Source of the DNA: Theobroma cacao
Taxonomy: Eukaryota > Streptophyta > Magnoliopsida > Malvales > Malvaceae
Direction: 5' to 3'
DNA: 64,000 bases
Assembly: GCF_000208745.1 (NCBI RefSeq)
Contig: NC_030852.1
Coordinates: forward strand, 27,809,293-27,873,292
Positions 59,005-64,000 of this stretch are shown here, one piece after another; positions within the stretch are counted from its first letter, which is position 1, and every line of letters begins with the position of its first letter. Position numbers and translations under genes: made by a program. The notes beneath the pieces are model-generated. The model ran no database searches and was not told the origin of the DNA. It worked only from the letters and a program-made list of their open reading frames with translations.

Positions 59005-61838
59005 TCAACTGGATTGCGTACAGATTTCAGCAACTTCTCGAATCCGCCCCATAACGACAGGAATGTCCTCCGGAGCTAAGGCAGTAAAACAACACCGGAA
59101 CCATCCTGGTTCTATGCAGTGGCAAGCTGAGCCAGGAGTTACATTGATCTTAGCCACATTCAATAGCATATCCCATAGCTCAAGTTCACCTTTCTCGCTG
59201 TAAGTGGGAGTTAATTTGCTCATATCAGCCCAACAATACAAGCCAGCAGAGCTATCTGCACAATTAATACCTAACTCTTGCAGACCAGCCACAAACAAAT
59301 CATGCATATTTTGTATCCTCTTTTTATTGGTCTCAATGTATTCCTCAATGAATCTTGTATCCGACAGCATTGAAACTAGTAACCTTTGGGTTGGAGCAGA
59401 AATAGAAGAAAACCTAGTTAATTTTCTAGCAGCAGCTAAAACATTCTCATTAAATGAATAGATCATTCCAACCCTAAATCCTGGGAGAGAGAGGTCCTTT
59501 GATAGCCCATACACTATATGAACCCTGCTTTTATCAGAATCCTCTGAGTCAAGAACTTCAGCCATGCTGACAAACTCCTCTTTGCCATACATAGACCCTG
59601 CAAATATTTCATCTGATATAATATGGATGTTCTTCTCTCGAGCAAAGTCCAAAAGATCGTAAAGCATCTCCCGAGAAAGTAAATTGCCAACAGGATTTGC
59701 AGGGTTTGAAAGGAGAATTCCCCGAATTTTTGTTCCTCGTTTCCTTGTCTGGTTGAAAGCTTGATCCAGTGCACTGATAGTTAACATGAAATTGTCTGTG
59801 CTGCGACAATGGACGGGTATTAGCTCCACTCCTGTTCGCCATTTCACATCCCTGTCAAAACTGTAGACCATTTTCTAATTAATCCAATAGCACCATCATT
59901 TTTCCTTTCTTTCTTACATTACCTTGCATATGTGTGTGTGTTTGGGAAGGGGGGGGGGGGGTGAATCTGTTGGGAAAAGTGTATATTTGTAATCATATAA
60001 AGTCTTGGAATGAAGGTCAAATAGTTACCCAGGATAATAAGGTGTCGGAACAAGAAATGCATTCCCATGATCTGCCAAGCAGAAGCATAATGTCTCAATT
60101 GCAGGAGTCGCACCCGCTGTTAAAACCATCTGCAATGGTTCAAATGAGACAGCTCCTCCCATAACACGAGACATAAAACCTGCCATAGCCTGCAAAATCC
60201 CAATAACAGAGTAAAAAGAAATAACACCAGACTGTCTCAAACGCATTCCTATTGCATTACCATCTAATTCTTTATGTATAACAAAATTGTCGCTAAACTT
60301 GATAGTCGAAAGGATAACTACAAAAGCATACTGCATCCATCATTGTTCCAAGTCTTAATCTCCACCACCAATATGAATAAATGTGGACAAAAAGTGATGA
60401 AAGTTAGCTCTACTATATAAACACTCAACAGTCTACGCACTGTGAAAATATAAACGAAAATCTTCAGTTTGCAACCATGCATCTCACAGTTCCAAAACAA
60501 AAAGATTAGGTAAGAATAGTAGCCCCATAATCAAAAGCTTTTTGACAGCATTCACTGGTAAAATCTTAACTAAGAAACTGTCTCAAACGAAGCATCTCCG
60601 ATTCCTAAGCTTTGTCTTAAACCACTATATAACATCTTGTCTTAAACCAATTAAATTTATTCATTTTAATGTGTGCCTTTATATATGATAACAATAAAAA
60701 AACACAAAAAAAGAAAATTTTTATCCCTCTACACATTTTAACCTCTCTTTTCTCCCTAAAGTTGATATGCAAAATGTTTCTCACAATTTGTACCCCATGA
60801 ATTTTTTAACTTGTGATTAATAACATTTTCAACCACTGACTGAAAATAAATACATTAGCACCAAATATCAAAATTCATTCCAAAAGGCAACAATTCGAAA
60901 AATGAATTCAGATAGAAGATTCAAAATTACAACTTCATAAAGATTCCTGGTAAGAAAAATTATGCATTTATATTTACTTGTCTTAGAAAGTAACATATCC
61001 AGAGCTTCCAACATAAATCTAGAAGAAAACAATTCAATATATAATAATATCTAGAAATTGACTGCACATATACTTACATAAACTAATTGTCCAGTTAAAC
61101 ATTCAACTAAACCAATAAACAAAAAAAAAAGGTACAGAATACTATAGAGATGTCTAAATTACCAGTTTGAGTTCCATTGTTCCATCAAAAGGCTGGTAAG
61201 TTGCAATCCCACTAATGCTCAAATCACCGCCCTCTCTTCCCATTATCGAATCCCTCAAGTTCTCCAACATCCATTTCTCAATTAAATCAAAACACAGCTG
61301 GAAAAATTTTAAAACAGAAAAATAAACAAGCAATTAGAATTAACATAAACCACACAATGAAACCATGTTAAAAAGAAATGCTTACCCTATTCTCTGACAA
61401 GCCGAGCTGGATAACCCCATCCGGGTTACCTATTCTGTCATACGGATCCTCAGAAGCCTTATCCAACCCGACATAATACGGCGAGTCGTTCGGTTTTGCA
61501 ATGGAACTCGCCCGAGAAGATATCCGAACCGGTCCAATCGAGCCGCGTGACAAAAGATTGGAGCGCGAAGAGGTTCTCGTCATCTCCGCCAGGTTGGATG
61601 ACGACGTGGAGGGGGAAGAAGGACTGGACTGAGAGTTGGGAGAACGGTGACGTTTGAGGTAGAGTTGAAGGAAGTAGAAGAGAGCGCATGGGATAAGGGA
61701 GCCGAAGATTAGGCCTCCTCTTCCTTGGACCACGCCTTGGAGAGGTACTATGAGGCGCATGGCGGTTGCTCCGGAGGGCTTTCGGGATTGAACTTCAGGC
61801 TTAGGGTTGCGGTGTTGGATGGAGCGGGTCAGGGTCAT
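59005..61838 (-). CDS. ACS10/ACS12: ACS10/ACS12-type aminotransferase (1-aminocyclopropane-1-carboxylate synthase-like)
   Basis: Four exons on the minus strand: 61838-61386, 61297-61163, 60189-60029 and 59860-59005, all GT-AG, giving 534 residues. An upstream in-frame ATG at 61886 would add 16. A hydrophobic segment near residues 42-62 ([21 protein letters not shown]) precedes a Ser-rich linker, a feature of ACS10/12 not found in true ACC synthases. PLP-dependent fold-type I motifs follow: [59 protein letters not shown] and the PLP lysine in [15 protein letters not shown]. Arabidopsis ACS10 and ACS12 are reported as aromatic/Asp aminotransferases without ACC synthase activity, so a role in ethylene synthesis is not implied. 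Length is near that of ACS10. The Arabidopsis syntenic gene is ACS12 (At5g51690, recalled). Confidence 0.93.
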
Positions 61839-62760
61839 GACCTGCCGGAGAGGAGAAGTTGAGAAGAAAGAGTGAAGGTTGGGCAAGTGATGGCGGTTGG
61901 CAAAGCCAGGGAGGGAATAATGGTACTAATAAGAAAAAATAAAATTATCTAAGAGAAAAGTGGTCACGTGAGTTTAGAGCCGTTGGTGACAAAAAGAGGC
62001 AGAGTAGGCCGTAAGATGAGCTTTGCCGATTTGGTGGTTTAGACATCTTTGTTGAGGTGGTCTGAGTTTACGATGAGGTCCCTACCTGCACCCCATTAGT
62101 TTTTTAAATTATAATTGTATGAAATGCGTGAATATCATTAATTAGACTTAAAAAAAAAAGGAAGTATTTATTGTTACTTTTCTAATATTTTGTTGTAAAT
62201 CCATAAATATCTGAAGAAAATTTATGAACCTTGAAAATGTCTTATCTAAAGCAAGAAGCTAAGTAGAATATATTATGAGGAGTAATAGGTTTTAAGTAAA
62301 GTGAAAATGAAATTAGTATCTTCTTATAAGTCCCTTTAAAGAAAGCATATACTTTGAGTTGATTCATAAGTATATGTTTATTAGGTAGGAATCTAGAGAA
62401 AAATGTAAAAAAATAAAAATAATCCTTACAAGGTGATATGGTAATGACAATAACTTAATGCAAACTAACACACCGAATTGTAACGTAAGATTAATTTTCC
62501 TGTAAGATCAATTAATATAATTTTAAAAAATAATAAAAATCTGTTTAACAAGTTAACAGATAGACAACATAATTAATTTTTAAACTAATTCATTTTATGT
62601 TAAGAGTATAGGTAATTTTTAAATTTATCTATTTTATTTTAAGTATTAATCAATTTTAATTTTTATTCTATTTTTTACTTTAAAATATAAGAATATTATT
62701 TTTTAATACTAACATTATATCTAACTTATTTAATTTAATTAAACTTATTATTATAACTTA
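61839..62760. other. Upstream region of the ACS10/12-like gene, then AT-rich DNA
   Basis: The first ~150 bases contain the alternative upstream ATG (61886) and probable 5' UTR of the minus-strand gene. The rest is AT-rich with no ORF of note, and no clear TATA box was assigned. Confidence 0.5.
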
Positions 62761-62764
62761 TTAC

Positions 62765-63900
62765 GTTAAATCTCACACATTTACATCAATATTTTAACAA
62801 TACTTATCCACCTTTATAATTTTTTACGTTAATTCTTATAAAATTATGTTAAGATTGTTCAATTGTTAATTTTCACTTTACAGTAAAACCTATATAAATT
62901 AATATCCTTTGGATCATGAAATTTTTTATTAATTAATCAATAAATTAATAATTTATTAATTTATCAAGATATTCTTTTTTTTCAAAACATTGAATTTATA
63001 TATATGTGTTGTGTATTGTGATTATAAGAATATTACTTAATTAGCAAATTATAAATTATCATTATTCTGTGTATTTGTTTAATCAAAACAAGTTCACAAA
63101 TATAATTAGTCTTATTAAATAGAAGGTATGAATCTATCAATTTTTACAACAAACTAAGTGTAAACTAAGATTACATTCGATGTACACTTAGTTAATATGC
63201 TTCACGAACATAAGTCAATCAAAAATATTTATAAAAAAAACATATAGTATCACGAACGGTAAAATTAAACATAATAACTTCTCATATCAAAAGTGTAAAG
63301 AAATCAACAATACAAATGAAATGTGTAAAGCATTAAGTGAATACAACATAAAAAATCCAAATTGCACCTAGAAGTAATAATCATATTACATAATTTTCTC
63401 TTGCAATACGAGAACACTACACTATAATTTCTTAATGCATTAAGCAAAGTTAAAGATGAGGTTCAAAAAGACATCAATTTCAAAAAGAAACAAATAACAT
63501 TAAAGTTATATTTTACAAAAGCCTATTAATTGAGTCACGTATATATATAATTTTGATGTATAAGGAGATTATGAATTTATATATTAACTGGGACCTATGT
63601 ATTTTTTTTAAAATACACTATCTTATAAATTTAGTGAATTATTAATTTAACACGTTGATCCCAAGTTGGGATTCATCAAAAATATTATTTAATCGAAGTT
63701 ATTAATTTATCAAGGTCTTACAGTAATTATTTTTATCTTTATTATTATTCATTTATAAATTAAAAATTTTAAATTGTTAAATACTTTTAACTTCAAGAAT
63801 ATAAATATAAATATTAATTTTTTAAAGATTATATTATTTTGTATTTAATTAATTTGTTATATTAACTTCTCACACATTTGCGTCTATATTTTAACTAATA
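62765..63900. repeat. Distant copy of the ~250-bp repeat, split by an inserted element
   Basis: 62770-62880 (TTTACATCAATATTTTAACA, then CCACCTTTATAATTTTTTACG and AATTATGTTAAGATT) and 63724-63900 (TAATTATTTTTATCTTTATTA onward to TTTGCGTCTATATTTTAAC) together reproduce one unit of the repeat at 15799-16452. Removing 62881-63723 and one TA restores continuity with that unit. Confidence 0.7.
62881..63723. mobile_element. Emigrant/pogo-like non-autonomous DNA element with TA target duplication
   Basis: The left terminus CAGTAAAACCTATATAAATT and the reverse complement of the right terminus CTGTAAGACCTTGATAAATT match for over 24 bp and more loosely for about 70 bp. TA flanks both ends (62879-62880 and 63724-63725). 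CAGTAAAACCT-type termini with a TA duplication are what I recall for Emigrant/Lemi (pogo-like Tc1/mariner) elements in eudicots. At 843 bp it has no transposase ORF. Confidence 0.8.
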
Positions 63901-63907
63901 ACTCATN

Positions 63908-64000
63908 AAGCAAAGGCAAGGACTCGTGGGGGCATCTTTAGGTGCTTCAATTTTGTTGGTCGGGTCTTGTTTTCAGTAAACAAGCTTTGTGTGATCACAC
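63908..64000. other. Sequence of different character after an N
   Basis: After the N at 63907 the DNA abruptly becomes balanced in composition (AAGCAAAGGCAAGGACTCGTG onward) and no longer follows the 250-bp repeat. It is too short to identify. It may be a new element or a join in the assembly. Confidence 0.4.

Noticed and set aside
59005..61838. True ACC synthase (ethylene biosynthesis)
   Set aside because: The N-terminal hydrophobic segment and motif variants group it with ACS10/ACS12, reported as aminotransferases lacking ACC synthase activity.

Overview
This is nuclear DNA of a flowering plant, most probably a core eudicot. The evidence is AT-rich DNA, GT-AG introns, a 26-exon conserved nuclear gene, plant-only families (DUF3475/DUF668, A20/AN1 SAP, ACS10/12-like aminotransferase, plant mobile domain), LTR retrotransposons and MITE-like elements. 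I do not assign a species. Single N bases at 35044 and 63907 suggest a draft assembly.

Layout. (1) 1-~220: tandem repeat built of 47-bp dimers. (2) 926-15346, + strand: an intact CPSF160 gene. Joining 26 exons gives 1457 codons with no stop or frameshift. (3) ~15.8-17.9 kb: AT-rich DNA with ~250-bp and 81-bp tandem repeats. (4) 17.9-42.05 kb: a graveyard of gene fragments. It holds a duplicated start of an organellar glycyl-tRNA synthetase (EDD1-type) gene, a scrambled partial copy of CPSF160 whose exons lie out of order, a ~7.7-kb LTR retrotransposon inserted in one of those exons, repeated middle and C-terminal GlyRS exons, a probable solo LTR, two arrays of a ~200-bp satellite made of three related ~66-bp parts, and a second decayed copy of the CPSF160 3' end. 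(5) 42-50 kb: mostly empty intergenic DNA with one Mutator-like MITE (9-bp TSD) and one doubtful small ORF. (6) 50.3-61.9 kb: four compact genes: a DUF3475/DUF668 protein (+), an A20/AN1 zinc-finger SAP (-), a DUF688/hydroxyproline-rich-type protein (+) and an ACS10/ACS12-type aminotransferase (-). (7) 62-64 kb: AT-rich DNA with an Emigrant/pogo-like element nested in another copy of the ~250-bp repeat.

The order CPSF160 - DUF668 protein - proline-rich protein - ACS10/12-like matches, from memory, Arabidopsis At5g51660-At5g51690. The window would then be an old conserved block split open by about 25 kb of duplicated and transposed DNA between its first two genes. The intact genes do not form a pathway: CPSF160 acts in pre-mRNA 3'-end processing, and the others in probable growth/signalling, stress response and amino-acid transamination.

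The most unusual object is the retrotransposon at 25062-32808. It has a decayed gag-like stretch and no visible pol. On the opposite strand it carries an intron-containing plant mobile domain gene. Antisense placement is a plausible reason the introns survived retrotransposition.
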